From H111-94 sp034436045 (GTDB lineage Bacteria; Chloroflexota; Ktedonobacteria; Ktedonobacterales; Ktedonobacteraceae), in assembly GCA_034436045.1 (NCBI GenBank), contig DAOTVZ010000312.1, positions 1 through 22,639 of the forward strand: a DNA stretch of 22,639 nt. Direction: 5' to 3'. A model generated the notes under the pieces. The model was not told where the DNA came from, did no database searches, and saw only the letters and a list, made by a program, of their open reading frames with translations. Both the position numbers and the translations under genes were made by a program. Below are positions 6,273 through 13,164 of the stretch, one piece after another (position 1 is the stretch's first letter; each line of letters starts with the position of its first letter).

Positions 6273-7463
6273 GTGCTTGAAGTTCTACCACAAATTCCAA
6301 AAATGCAGGCGTCTTACCTTCTAGGGAAGCCGCTCGCCAATCCCTTGAATTTTACTATCAGCGTAAGCTATCGCTGCAACTCCCGTTGTAAAACCTGCAA
6401 CGTCTGGCAGCGCCCCAATGATGACTTTACTATAGAAGAATACGAAAAGACCTTTGAATCGATTGGCCGCGATGCTTACTGGTTCACTTTCAGCGGTGGC
6501 GAGCCAACCTTGCGCAAAGACCTGCCCGAAATGGTCGCCGCTGCGTATAATCATTGCCGTCCGGGCATCATTAACATTCCAACCAACGGCATTCAGGACA
6601 AGATTATTCCTGCACGTATTGAGCGCGTTTTGCAGGCCGCGCCAACTTCAGAGGTCATCATCAACCTGTCACTGGATGGTGTTGGTGAAAAACACGATAT
6701 CGTGCGTGGCGTCAAGGGCAATTTCGAGCGCGCCATGCGTACCTACGCCGGCCTCAAAGCGCTCAAGGGCCGCTACAAGAATTTCACGCTGGGCGTGCAT
6801 ACTGTTATTTCGAACTTCAATATTGATGAGTTCGAGAATATCTACAACTTTGTTCACAACGAACTCAAACCTGACTCCTTCATCAGCGAGATCGCGGAGG
6901 AGCGCGTCGAGCTGGACACGGTCGGCATGGGCATCACGCCGCCTATTGAGAAGTATGAGCCGGTCATCAATCGACTGCAAGAAGACAATCGCCGCGCCGA
7001 ATTTACCGGCGTCTCACGCATCACGCAGTCCTTCCGTGACCGCTACTACGATATCGTGAAACGCACGCTGGTCGAAAAGCGCCAGATCATCCCTTGCCTG
7101 GCCGGTATCGCCTCGGCTCAGATCGCGCCCAACGGCGATGTCTGGACGTGCTGCATCCGCGCCGAGTCGGTAGGCAACCTGCGCGACTATAACTACGACT
7201 TCAAGGCAGTATGGCGTACTGCGAGGGCCGACGAACTGCGCCGCAGTATCAAAGCGGGCGAGTGCTATTGCCCACTGGCTAATGCTTCCTACACCAATAT
7301 GCTCTGCCACGTCCCAACGTTGAGCAGCGTGGGTAGTGAGGTCGCGCTCAAGATGGCCTCAAAGGTAGTGCTGGGCAAGCAGGGCAAGTCGTCCAAATTG
7401 CGCAACCTGCCGGTCATCAATGCCGCCCAGGAAAATGCACAGCGCGTGGAAGTAAAAGCGTAG
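6273..7463 (+). CDS. Radical SAM protein with SPASM/twitch-like C-terminus
   Basis: 396 residues from the GTG at 6273, which has AGGGGAGG about 10 bases upstream; an open TTG at 6201 has none. The radical SAM cluster motif is C35-x3-C39-x2-C42 (YRCNSRCKTC), followed by the SAM-binding motif FSGGEP (73-78) and a typical half-barrel. C-terminal cysteines at about 275, 293, 294, 331, 333 and 345 (CLAG, VWTCC, ECYC, NMLC) suggest one auxiliary iron-sulfur cluster of the SPASM or twitch kind. Families with this layout modify peptides, cofactors or lipids anaerobically. No precursor peptide with an obvious leader is adjacent. The gene is 53 bases upstream of a response regulator and may share its transcript. 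The exact reaction is unknown. Confidence 0.88.
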   Translation: MLEVLPQIPKMQASYLLGKPLANPLNFTISVSYRCNSRCKTCNVWQRPNDDFTIEEYEKTFESIGRDAYWFTFSGGEPTLRKDLPEMVAAAYNHCRPGIINIPTNGIQDKIIPARIERVLQAAPTSEVIINLSLDGVGEKHDIVRGVKGNFERAMRTYAGLKALKGRYKNFTLGVHTVISNFNIDEFENIYNFVHNELKPDSFISEIAEERVELDTVGMGITPPIEKYEPVINRLQEDNRRAEFTGVSRITQSFRDRYYDIVKRTLVEKRQIIPCLAGIASAQIAPNGDVWTCCIRAESVGNLRDYNYDFKAVWRTARADELRRSIKAGECYCPLANASYTNMLCHVPTLSSVGSEVALKMASKVVLGKQGKSSKLRNLPVINAAQENAQRVEVKA

Positions 7464-7516
7464 CGGTAAATATGATATCCTCGTGTTTACTCTCTCTTGA
7501 TGAGGAACCGGCGACC

Positions 7517-8272
7517 ATGCTATGGCACGGGCAACCGATACCGGACTCCACTCAAGAGATGGGAGAGGATACGGAAGCGATGGCATTGCCAATAGTGGCA
7601 GAAACACAAGAGCCAGCACAGGCATCCGTATCCTCCATTCGGGTTCTCGTGGTCGATGACCACGAGGTAGTACGCAGAGGCATCTGCACCAGTCTCGCTG
7701 AGGAAAGGGATTTCGAGGTCGTTGGGCAGGCTGCCACCGGCGATCACGCGCTGAGGCTCACGATACAGCATCAGCCTGATATTGTTCTGCTGGATATCTG
7801 GCTCGGCCCGCTCAACGCGCTCGACCTGGTACAGCAATTGCAGCGTGCCAGCGCAGAAACGCGCATTGTCATCTTTACCGGCTTGCTGGACGACGCTCAT
7901 CTTTTTCGCGCCATCCGGCTCGGCGTACACGGCTACCTGCAAAAATCACTACCGCTCAGCGAACTCATTACCGCATTGCGAGCGGTTTATCGTGGGGAGC
8001 GCGTCATTAGCGACCCGCACGCCATTACACAGGTCTTAAACGAGTACAACCGTATCTCCAAAGAACAGGAGCGGTTACGCGCCGGGCTTAGTGACCTGGA
8101 GATCGAGCTGCTCCGCCTGGTCGCTGAAGGGCATAGCAATAAAGAGATCGCTGCGCACCAGTTCTGGAGCGAGGTGACGGTCAAACGGAAAATGCAAGAT
8201 ATCTATCGCAAGCTACACGTGACCGACCGCGCGCAGGCTGTAGCCGAAGCCATGCGCATGGGTTTGATTTAA
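7517..8272 (+). CDS. NarL/FixJ-family response regulator (orphan)
   Basis: 251 residues from the ATG at 7517, which has GAGGA about 10 bases upstream; an ATG at 7472 in the same frame lacks a site but would add 15 residues. After a 40-residue acidic lead comes a receiver domain. Its acidic pocket is Asp47-Asp48 (VVDDHE), the phospho-acceptor is Asp93 (VLLDIWLG), with Thr121 and Lys143 completing the site. The C-terminal 63 residues are a LuxR-type helix-turn-helix (LSDLEIELLRLVAEGHSNKEIAAH, then TVKRKMQDIYRKL). It should bind DNA as a phosphorylation-dependent dimer. No histidine kinase lies within the window, so its partner is elsewhere. The typical LuxR-type position after GHSNKEIA is altered to HQFWSEVTVKRKM, slightly unusual. 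Confidence 0.93.
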   Translation: MLWHGQPIPDSTQEMGEDTEAMALPIVAETQEPAQASVSSIRVLVVDDHEVVRRGICTSLAEERDFEVVGQAATGDHALRLTIQHQPDIVLLDIWLGPLNALDLVQQLQRASAETRIVIFTGLLDDAHLFRAIRLGVHGYLQKSLPLSELITALRAVYRGERVISDPHAITQVLNEYNRISKEQERLRAGLSDLEIELLRLVAEGHSNKEIAAHQFWSEVTVKRKMQDIYRKLHVTDRAQAVAEAMRMGLI

Positions 8273-8296
8273 CTACTTCATTAAGGAGGTAACGCT

Positions 8297-8572
8297 ATGA
8301 CGGAGTGTCCGCAGTGTGGAACGATGAATGAGGATGATGCTAAGAATTGTCAGGGATGCCGCGTAAACCTGTACTGGGCATTCCAGCACTACGAGGAGTT
8401 GGCCCGCCTGCGCGAAGCCAACAAGCTCACTCCTCGTCCACAAACCGCCTCATTCCTCGTTGATACCAGCAAGCGCATCGATAATGGCCCTCATGCCGGC
8501 TGGCTGCGCAATACCATCCGCAAATTCGGTTTTAAAGAGGCCGGCAAAAAGGTCAGCACCATCTCGGAATAA
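8297..8572 (+). CDS. Small zinc-ribbon protein
   Basis: 91 residues. An excellent AAGGAGGT precedes the ATG, 24 bases after the response-regulator stop, so it is likely in the same operon. Cys4, Cys7, Cys18 and Cys21 (CPQCG and CQGC) form a zinc ribbon at the very N-terminus. The remaining 70 residues are basic and helical with no known domain. Zinc-ribbon domains of this kind serve as protein-interaction or nucleic-acid modules. By context it may be an accessory to the regulator or to the radical SAM enzyme; that is inference only. Confidence 0.8.
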   Translation: MTECPQCGTMNEDDAKNCQGCRVNLYWAFQHYEELARLREANKLTPRPQTASFLVDTSKRIDNGPHAGWLRNTIRKFGFKEAGKKVSTISE

Positions 8573-8578
8573 CAGGCA

Positions 8579-8664
8579 GAGTTGGTAAAACAGCGAGATA
8601 GATCAGGCAGGTCAGCGTTTGTGAGTACTGACCTGCCTGATCTATCTCGCTGTTTTACCAACTC
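8579..8664. terminator. 37-bp perfect hairpin between convergent genes
   Basis: Left arm 8579-8615 and right arm 8628-8664 are perfect inverted copies (37 of 37 pairs) around a 12-nt loop. It lies between the zinc-ribbon stop (8572) and the epimerase stop (8674). There is no T-tract on either side, yet the position and symmetry indicate a bidirectional transcription end. The arm is more than twice as long as the other terminators here, so a mobile palindrome origin is possible. Confidence 0.8.
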
Positions 8665-8673
8665 CGTTGTAAG

Positions 8674-9711
8674 CTATTTTGTGGAACCAGCCAGTGAAAC
8701 CTTGTGATTGACCTCGGTTGGTAGCGGCTGATTCATGCCACCCGCATTGAACCAGGCGGCAGCAAGGCGAATCCCTTCGCGCAGGTCTACTTTTGGCTCG
8801 AAGCCTAGTTCGCGCCGCGCCTTCTCGATGCTGTGGCGGTTATCGGTGCCGAACATCAGCGCACCATGTTGCGTGGCAAGAGGCTCGGTATGCGTGAGGC
8901 TGGCTAAACGCTCCGCCACCATGCTGCCATAGAGGATCGGCAAGAAGGGCACATGGCGCGTCGGGCGAATGCCCCCGACGGCATCGGCGACCTCGTTGAA
9001 CATCTCCAACTGCGTCAACGGGCGGTCATTCGTAATGTTGTAGACGTTGCCCGCCGCCTTCTCATGATAGGCTGCCAGCAGGAAACCCTGCACAACGTCG
9101 GTGACATAGCAGAAAGGCAGCGCATTGTCGCCGCGCCCGATGATGACGCCTTTGCCTTCTTTCATGCGTTGTGCCATGCGACCAAAATTCAGTTTGTCGC
9201 CGGGACCAAAGAAACTGCCGGGACGCAAAATAACGGTCTCCATCTTGCTCGTCAACATCAGACGGCGCACCAGGCGATCACCCTCGGCCTTCGTCTGGCT
9301 GTAGGGATGGGGATCGGGATTGAAACGGTCATTCTCGGTCATATAGCGGCCATGACCCAGGCCATAAACCGTGTGCGAACTGGTATGCACAAAACGGCGC
9401 ACACCCGCCGCCTGCGCGGCCTTATAGAGATTTTCCGTTCCGGTGACATTCACACGGCGATAGTCACTGATGGGACGCGAGACACCCATCATCGCCGCCA
9501 GGTGGAAGACTAACTCAACACCCTCAACAGCAGGCGGCAGCGTGCGTGCCTCAGTAATATCACCACGCACGACCTCTACGCCGCGCGCGATCAATTTATC
9601 AGCATTTTCAGCAGGCAACACCAGCGCGCGAATTTGCTCACCACGCGCCTGCAACTCATTTATAAGATGCCCACCCAACAAACCCGTGGCACCCGTTATC
9701 AATACTTTCAT
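8674..9711 (-). CDS. Extended SDR-family NAD(P)-dependent epimerase/reductase
   Basis: 345 residues from the second ATG of a pair at 9709-9714; GGAGG sits five bases before it, whereas an ATG at 9723 overlaps that site. The dinucleotide fold carries GATGLLGGHL (7-16) and a GDITE segment. The catalytic triad is in HTSSHTVYG (about 110-117) and YSQTK (Tyr137, Lys141). A later segment, FFGPGDKLN, then PFCYVTDVVQGFLLA, matches sugar-nucleotide epimerases and 3-beta-hydroxysteroid or dihydroflavonol-type reductases. These use NAD(P) to oxidise or epimerise a sugar nucleotide, sterol or similar alcohol. The substrate cannot be set from sequence. It is monocistronic, ending at the 37-bp hairpin. Confidence 0.9.
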   Translation of the reverse strand: MKVLITGATGLLGGHLINELQARGEQIRALVLPAENADKLIARGVEVVRGDITEARTLPPAVEGVELVFHLAAMMGVSRPISDYRRVNVTGTENLYKAAQAAGVRRFVHTSSHTVYGLGHGRYMTENDRFNPDPHPYSQTKAEGDRLVRRLMLTSKMETVILRPGSFFGPGDKLNFGRMAQRMKEGKGVIIGRGDNALPFCYVTDVVQGFLLAAYHEKAAGNVYNITNDRPLTQLEMFNEVADAVGGIRPTRHVPFLPILYGSMVAERLASLTHTEPLATQHGALMFGTDNRHSIEKARRELGFEPKVDLREGIRLAAAWFNAGGMNQPLPTEVNHKVSLAGSTK

Positions 9712-9762
9712 CATATCCTCCAAATTTTTTAGGCAGTTTTGTTTATGGCATAACCGATGTAC

Positions 9763-9790
9763 AATATAGAATAAGATGTACTCATCACAA
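9763..9790 (-). promoter_or_regulatory. Promoter candidate for the epimerase
   Basis: On the minus strand TTGTGA (9785-9790), 16 bases, then TATATT (9763-9768), about 50 bases upstream of the chosen ATG. Confidence 0.35.
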
Positions 9791-9878
9791 TATGCAACGA
9801 GTAGAGCTTATTTCCTAGAGTCAAAAGGCCCGGAAGTACTAACCCATTAACCATACATGCGCAGCCACCCTGGCAATA

Positions 9879-9908
9879 TTGCATAACGGGCTTTGAACAT
9901 CACATAAT
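9879..9908 (+). promoter_or_regulatory. Promoter candidate for the proline-rich protein
   Basis: TTGCAT (9879-9884), 18 bases, then CATAAT (9903-9908). Transcription would start near 9915. This excludes an in-frame ATG at 9907 and fits the ATG at 9934. Confidence 0.45.
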
Positions 9909-9933
9909 GGACTTTTTAGAAGGAGATTATCGT

Positions 9934-10317
9934 ATGTCTGATACCAGTCTTGCCTTGCCACAGAACCTACCTGCTGACATTCAGCAGTTGCTCAAGCAGA
10001 GCATCATTCAGGATCAGTTGCGAGCGCTGCAAGAGGGCACTGTTGGTGCTGGTACCATGCAGCGTATCACGCCGCGCTGGCCAGCATGGCCTACCTCGCG
10101 GCCAGGGCCACTCACCACGCCGCCCCCTGCCGGAATGCGCTCCATTAATCCACTGCGCCCGGAACAGGTAACGGCTCTTACCAGCAGCGTCCCCACAGCA
10201 TTCGGCGAAGAATTGCCACTACACACGCTTCCCGATCCCTATCTGGAGCAGCGCGTCAATCTCGAAACGACGGAACCAGCGCCGGAACCCCGTAAGAAAC
10301 CGAAACAGCGTCTCTAG
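9934..10317 (+). CDS. Small proline-rich protein, function unknown
   Basis: 127 residues. The ATG at 9934 follows AGAAGGAGA, an excellent ribosome site. The first 40 residues are helical (LPADIQQLLKQSIIQDQLRAL). Then a proline-rich, probably disordered stretch (RWPAWPTSRPGPLTTPPP and similar) runs to an acidic and then strongly basic end. There are no cysteines, signal peptide or membrane segment. I do not recognise the family. It has its own promoter and a terminator after it, so it is a single-gene unit. Confidence 0.72.
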   Translation: MSDTSLALPQNLPADIQQLLKQSIIQDQLRALQEGTVGAGTMQRITPRWPAWPTSRPGPLTTPPPAGMRSINPLRPEQVTALTSSVPTAFGEELPLHTLPDPYLEQRVNLETTEPAPEPRKKPKQRL

Positions 10318-10332
10318 CCTGTAGCCTGCTAC

Positions 10333-10386
10333 ACGCATCGGCTCGACTGCCATCCTCTAACACTATTTATGGCACAGCCGATGCGT
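10333..10386 (+). terminator. Terminator after the proline-rich gene
   Basis: ACGCATCGGCT (10333-10343) pairs with AGCCGATGCGT (10376-10386), and TGCCAT (10348-10353) pairs with ATGGCA (10369-10374) inside it. ATTCTTTTAG follows. Confidence 0.65.
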
Positions 10387-10480
10387 ATTCTTTTAGCAAA
10401 CGATCTGAATCAAGCGACCTATCATTCATATCTTCTTCATTATCTCGCTAATCATCCCTAAACAGACTGCTGAATAGCCA

Positions 10481-10494
10481 TATATAGCTATATA
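10481..10494. promoter_or_regulatory. AT-rich 14-bp palindrome upstream of the hydrolase
   Basis: TATATAGCTATATA is perfectly self-complementary and lies about 37 bases upstream of the predicted -10 of the LysM-CHAP gene, where an activator or repressor could bind. The rest of the 330-base gap 10318-10650 contains only the terminator before it and the promoter and leader after it. Confidence 0.35.
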
Positions 10495-10527
10495 CCAGTA
10501 TACCTCAATACGTTCCATTTTTAGATG

Positions 10528-10536
10528 TGGTATGAT
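10528..10536 (+). promoter_or_regulatory. Extended -10 promoter for the LysM-CHAP hydrolase
   Basis: TGGTATGAT fits TGnTATAAT. A leader of about 108 bases follows. It contains GCAAACA and TGTTTGC (about 10602-10618) enclosing a 10-nt loop, then a run of six G. Confidence 0.45.
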
Positions 10537-10650
10537 AAAACTGTTCCTAATTCACGCTATAACAGTGTGCGAGAGCGCGGCCTGGTGTGCCTGTGCAAAC
10601 AAAGGAACATCTGTTTGCGGGGGGTCTGTACGTTGCTAGAAAGAAGATAG

Positions 10651-11403
10651 ATGCAAACATTCTTGTTCGTCAGAAGTTTTCTTCGTGCGTACAACGTAGC
10701 AAGCATTGTAGTGAAATCTGGTAGAGGTCTGTTGCTTGGCCTGATCTGCGTCCTGACGCTAGCAGGCTTTCAGGTACCATCGGCACACGCGCAATCTCTT
10801 CATGCTTGTGCAAGCAAGGAGGATACATACCTTATTCAGAAAGGTGATACGTTAAGCAAAATCGCTAGCTGGAATGATACAACCTGGGAGGCGCTTGCGA
10901 AAGCGAACCACATTCCCGATCCCAACCTGATCTACGCGGGCAATACATTATGTATTATTGGCAGGGCAAGTGATACCGCCGCCACACAGAATGCCGGTAG
11001 CGCCGCCAATTCAAACGCTCTCCTACCCGCAACCAATCCGTCAGCCCCGACCGGAACAGGAAATTATTTCCCATACGGGCAATGTACCTGGTGGGCAAAC
11101 CAGCGCTACTATCAACTTCATGGCGTCTACGTCCCCTGGACGACGAATTCTGACGCCTGGCAGTGGACGGCGCGTGCGCTGGACTTTGGCTGGCAGGTAT
11201 CCAGTACACCGCACGTCGGTGACATCATCGACCTGCAACCCAACGTGGAAGGGGCGTCCGCGCTCGGCCACGTCGCTATCGTCGAGAAAATACTCGGCAA
11301 TGGAGATGTGATCGCCAGTAACATGAACTGGGGTATAAACCCGCAACAGGTGACAGCTGTCGAGTTTACGCCCGGCCCCGGCGTCACATTTATCCATCAA
11401 TAA
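10651..11403 (+). CDS. Secreted LysM-CHAP peptidoglycan hydrolase
   Basis: 250 residues. A long signal peptide (residues 1-47) has a hydrophobic core GLLLGLICVLTLAGF and ends at SAHA before QS. A LysM peptidoglycan-binding domain spans about 59-103 (YLIQKGDTLSKIAS, then IYAGNTLCI). A Ser/Asn/Pro linker follows, then a CHAP domain at about 135-250. The catalytic Cys145 is in PYGQCTWWA, His207 in ALGHVAIVE, and a polar Asn follows in IASNMNWG. CHAP enzymes cut peptide cross-links or the amide bond of cell-wall peptides. It acts outside the membrane, in growth, separation or lysis. A GAAAGAAGA stretch serves as ribosome site. A structured leader may regulate it, and it faces a convergent holin-like gene. 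Confidence 0.92.
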   Translation: MQTFLFVRSFLRAYNVASIVVKSGRGLLLGLICVLTLAGFQVPSAHAQSLHACASKEDTYLIQKGDTLSKIASWNDTTWEALAKANHIPDPNLIYAGNTLCIIGRASDTAATQNAGSAANSNALLPATNPSAPTGTGNYFPYGQCTWWANQRYYQLHGVYVPWTTNSDAWQWTARALDFGWQVSSTPHVGDIIDLQPNVEGASALGHVAIVEKILGNGDVIASNMNWGINPQQVTAVEFTPGPGVTFIHQ

Positions 11404-11437
11404 TCCGCAAGTTATTCACGGTCAGACGCCCCTTATG

Positions 11438-11481
11438 AGAGGGTCAGACACGCATATACGTATGTCGTTGTCTGACCCTCT
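11438..11481. terminator. Bidirectional terminator between hydrolase and holin-like gene
   Basis: AGAGGGTCAGACA (11438-11450) pairs perfectly with TGTCTGACCCTCT (11469-11481). The 18-nt loop contains CATA/TATG that can extend the stem. ATGAG and CTCAT flank it after a small bulge. Confidence 0.75.
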
Positions 11482-11496
11482 TCTCATGTACCCTTT

Positions 11497-11835
11497 TCAG
11501 ACCGCCGTGGAAACCGCAGGCTTGCTCTGGTTGAGTGCGTAGACGGCGGCCTCGATCATACACGACACCACCTCTGGCGAGACGTTGACATGCAGCGATT
11601 TCAGCATATTTGTCGCCATCTGCATCGCCGCCTGCTTTTTGTCCGCACTATTGAGCGTAGCAGTCGCTCCCTGTTCTACCGCAGGCACTACCGCATTGAC
11701 GACCTGCTGCACCAGCGCCTGTTTGCGCTGCGGCAAGCTCTGGATGAGATGTTGATACAGCACCACCGACAGCGAGATGATCGGCGGCAGGAGTACGGGG
11801 ATAAGCAACAGAAGCAGTTGTTCGGTAAAAGTCAT
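11497..11835 (-). CDS. Holin-like small membrane protein (Holin_LLH type)
   Basis: 112 residues with GAGGTGACAAG right before the ATG, a very good ribosome site. One membrane segment lies at residues 6-28 (LLLLLIPVLLPPIISLSVVLY). It is followed by an amphipathic, Ala/Val/Gln-rich helical domain (KQALVQQVVNAVVPAVEQG, then MATNMLKSLHVNVSPEVVSCMIEAAVYALNQ). This matches the layout of the phage holin LLH superfamily, whose second half resembles a coiled-coil dimer. Such proteins can permit release of a muralytic enzyme. Here the hydrolase next to it already has a signal peptide and is on the other strand, so a lysis role is inference. It could be a chromosomal protein that only resembles holins. 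Confidence 0.68.
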   Translation of the reverse strand: MTFTEQLLLLLIPVLLPPIISLSVVLYQHLIQSLPQRKQALVQQVVNAVVPAVEQGATATLNSADKKQAAMQMATNMLKSLHVNVSPEVVSCMIEAAVYALNQSKPAVSTAV

Positions 11836-11922
11836 CTTGTCACCTCACGCGACTGGAGTATAAGCGCCACACGCAATCCCCACAACCCTTTACGAATCTC
11901 TATCGACCGGGAAAGCGACCAT

Positions 11923-12039
11923 CTAAAGGGTCAGTGTGGATTTCATGCCCGCTTCCTTGTGGCGTAGTGTATCGGGATAGCGCCACATCTCTTCAACCGT
12001 TAGCAATTCTTCATCTTCAGGCATAACATACATCCCCAT
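11923..12039 (-). CDS. Possible 38-residue ORF or remnant of a HTH (excisionase-type) gene
   Basis: A short frame from an ATG at 12037-12039 to TAG at 11923-11925 encodes an acidic start, PEDEELLTVEEMWRYPDTL, then KEAGMKSTLTL. The phrase EELLTVEEM resembles the first helix of MerR/excisionase-like DNA-binding domains, but the rest of that domain is missing. It may be a truncated relic. The ribosome site is poor. It lies 87 bases upstream of the holin-like gene on the same strand. Confidence 0.25.
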   Translation of the reverse strand: MGMYVMPEDEELLTVEEMWRYPDTLRHKEAGMKSTLTL

Positions 12040-12101
12040 TAGCCCTGTGATTGCTATATCCTACTCCTTTTATCTTCTATAGTATATTTGATACCAGAGA
12101 G

Positions 12102-12130
12102 TTGTATATTTTATTAATATATATTATAAT
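12102..12130 (+). promoter_or_regulatory. Strong promoter for the homing-type endonuclease
   Basis: TTGTAT (12102-12107), exactly 17 bases, then TATAAT (12125-12130) in an AT-rich block. It is the best consensus promoter in the window. A leader of about 147 bases follows and contains CCTCTT/AAGAGG (12187-12204) as a small hairpin. The remainder of 11836-12283 holds only the tiny ORF above. Confidence 0.6.
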
Positions 12131-12283
12131 CTAATCAGAGTTGTCTTCATTACACAAGATCATATAAAGCAGAATATATCGTTAATCCTCTTTGATATAA
12201 GAGGCATAACGAGGAGATTTCTACAAAAACAACGCTAACTAATAATTCGGCAACTACTCAATGGGTAAAGGGGAAAAACTTTC

Positions 12284-12724
12284 ATGGGTGAGACATCGAA
12301 GCGAGGATTAGAAGCTCATACCGCTATTTTACATGCGCTGGTTGCCAGAGGCGAAGAAGTGTTGATTCCCTGGGCTGATCACTTGCGCTATGATCTGGCT
12401 TTTGTGCGCTATGAGGGAGAGCTACTCAGCACAAAGGAACCTCATCTCTATCGTGTGCAATGTAAAGCAGCACGGCTCACAGACAATGGCTCATGTATTG
12501 CATTCAATGGGTATAACATCGTGCCAGGAGAAAATGGGAGAAGAGCAAAGAGGAAAGGATATAGAGGAGAAGCAGAATACTTCGGGGTGTACAGCCCCGA
12601 TACCGGGAAGTGCTATCTCATCCCTGTTGATGATGTTCCAATAACAAATGTAAAACTGCGCCTAACGAAATCCCGTAACAACCAGGAGAAAGGTATTCGT
12701 TGGGCAAAGGATTTTGAGATTTAG
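12284..12724 (+). CDS. PD-(D/E)XK homing-type endonuclease abutting a tRNA gene
   Basis: 146 residues. The frame matches the PD-(D/E)XK endonuclease family that includes I-Ssp6803I, encoded by a group I intron in a cyanobacterial tRNA gene. Visible active-site residues are Glu10 (SKRGLEAHTAIL), Asp37 (LRYDLAFV) and Gln59-x-Lys61 (YRVQCKAARL). A Gln replaces the usual Glu of the core, as in I-Ssp6803I. The stop codon ends at 12724 and the tRNA-Arg 3' end begins at 12725, tail to tail with no gap. The gene is richer in AT than its neighbours and uses AGA/AGG arginine codons in a run, signs of transfer. It has its own strong promoter. It may act as a free-standing nuclease that targets tRNA-gene DNA. 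AAAGGGG 11 bases before the ATG is the ribosome site. Confidence 0.82.
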   Translation: MGETSKRGLEAHTAILHALVARGEEVLIPWADHLRYDLAFVRYEGELLSTKEPHLYRVQCKAARLTDNGSCIAFNGYNIVPGENGRRAKRKGYRGEAEYFGVYSPDTGKCYLIPVDDVPITNVKLRLTKSRNNQEKGIRWAKDFEI

Positions 12725-12797
12725 CGCCGACGAAGGGACTCGAACCCCCAGCCTAACGCTTAGGACGCGCTTGCTCTATCCATTGAGCTACGTCGGC
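12725..12797 (-). tRNA. tRNA-Arg (anticodon CCU)
   Basis: 73-nt cloverleaf on the minus strand. The 7-bp acceptor stem is GCCGACG with CGTCGGC. The D arm is GCTC/GAGC, and the anticodon stem is AGCGC/GCGTT with G-T pairs. The loop GTCCTAA places anticodon CCT at positions 34-36, reading AGG. The T arm contains TTCGAGT with CCC/GGG. Discriminator base is G at 12725. CCA is not encoded. No intron is present in the gene. Confidence 0.95.
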
Positions 12798-12880
12798 GTG
12801 ATACTGGCATAACATAACCGAATTGTGAATGTCCATTCTGCACTGCTCCTTTCTCTGAGCCGTGTCAGTTGGCACAGCTA

Positions 12881-12909
12881 AGTATAGCACAAACCCTGTG
12901 CGAGCGCAA
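12881..12909 (-). promoter_or_regulatory. Promoter for tRNA-Arg
   Basis: On the minus strand TTGCGC (12904-12909), 17 bases, then TATACT (12881-12886). The tRNA begins about 80 bases downstream. The gap 12798-13164 otherwise holds only this and the helicase promoter. Confidence 0.55.
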
Positions 12910-13070
12910 GGCTTTGCCTCTACAACGATATAATACATCTTATAACCATTATCATCATAGGCATATTTCCTTGCGGGGTATCCTGCTGGCACTCGCCTTG
13001 TCTCACACCTGTAGTTGTCGCCAGATTGTGCCTCGAAAGGGCTATTTTCACTGCCCGTTTACGCTCCCTG

Positions 13071-13079
13071 TGATACAAT
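13071..13079 (+). promoter_or_regulatory. Extended -10 promoter candidate for the helicase
   Basis: TGATACAAT fits TGnTATAAT with one change and lies 86 bases before the helicase start. No clear -35 is seen. Confidence 0.35.
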
Positions 13080-13164
13080 AGCAACGGTTGCATTTTGATA
13101 ATCACAAACTTTGCATATTACCCCGGATGACATAACCACTATCATATTTTTTGGAGGGAGCGTG

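Noticed and set aside
9322..9337. GGGATTGAAACGGTC resembling the end of the CRISPR repeat
   Set aside because: Only about nine bases match and it lies inside the epimerase coding region.
10540..10650. c-di-AMP (ydaO) or c-di-GMP riboswitch in the hydrolase leader
   Set aside because: Only short fragments such as GGAAC and a G-run are reminiscent; the conserved cores are not there by eye.
12753..12992. Minus-strand ORF ending in DVAQWIEQARPKR
   Set aside because: This is the familiar false translation of a tRNA gene and its leader; it covers the tRNA-Arg and its promoter.
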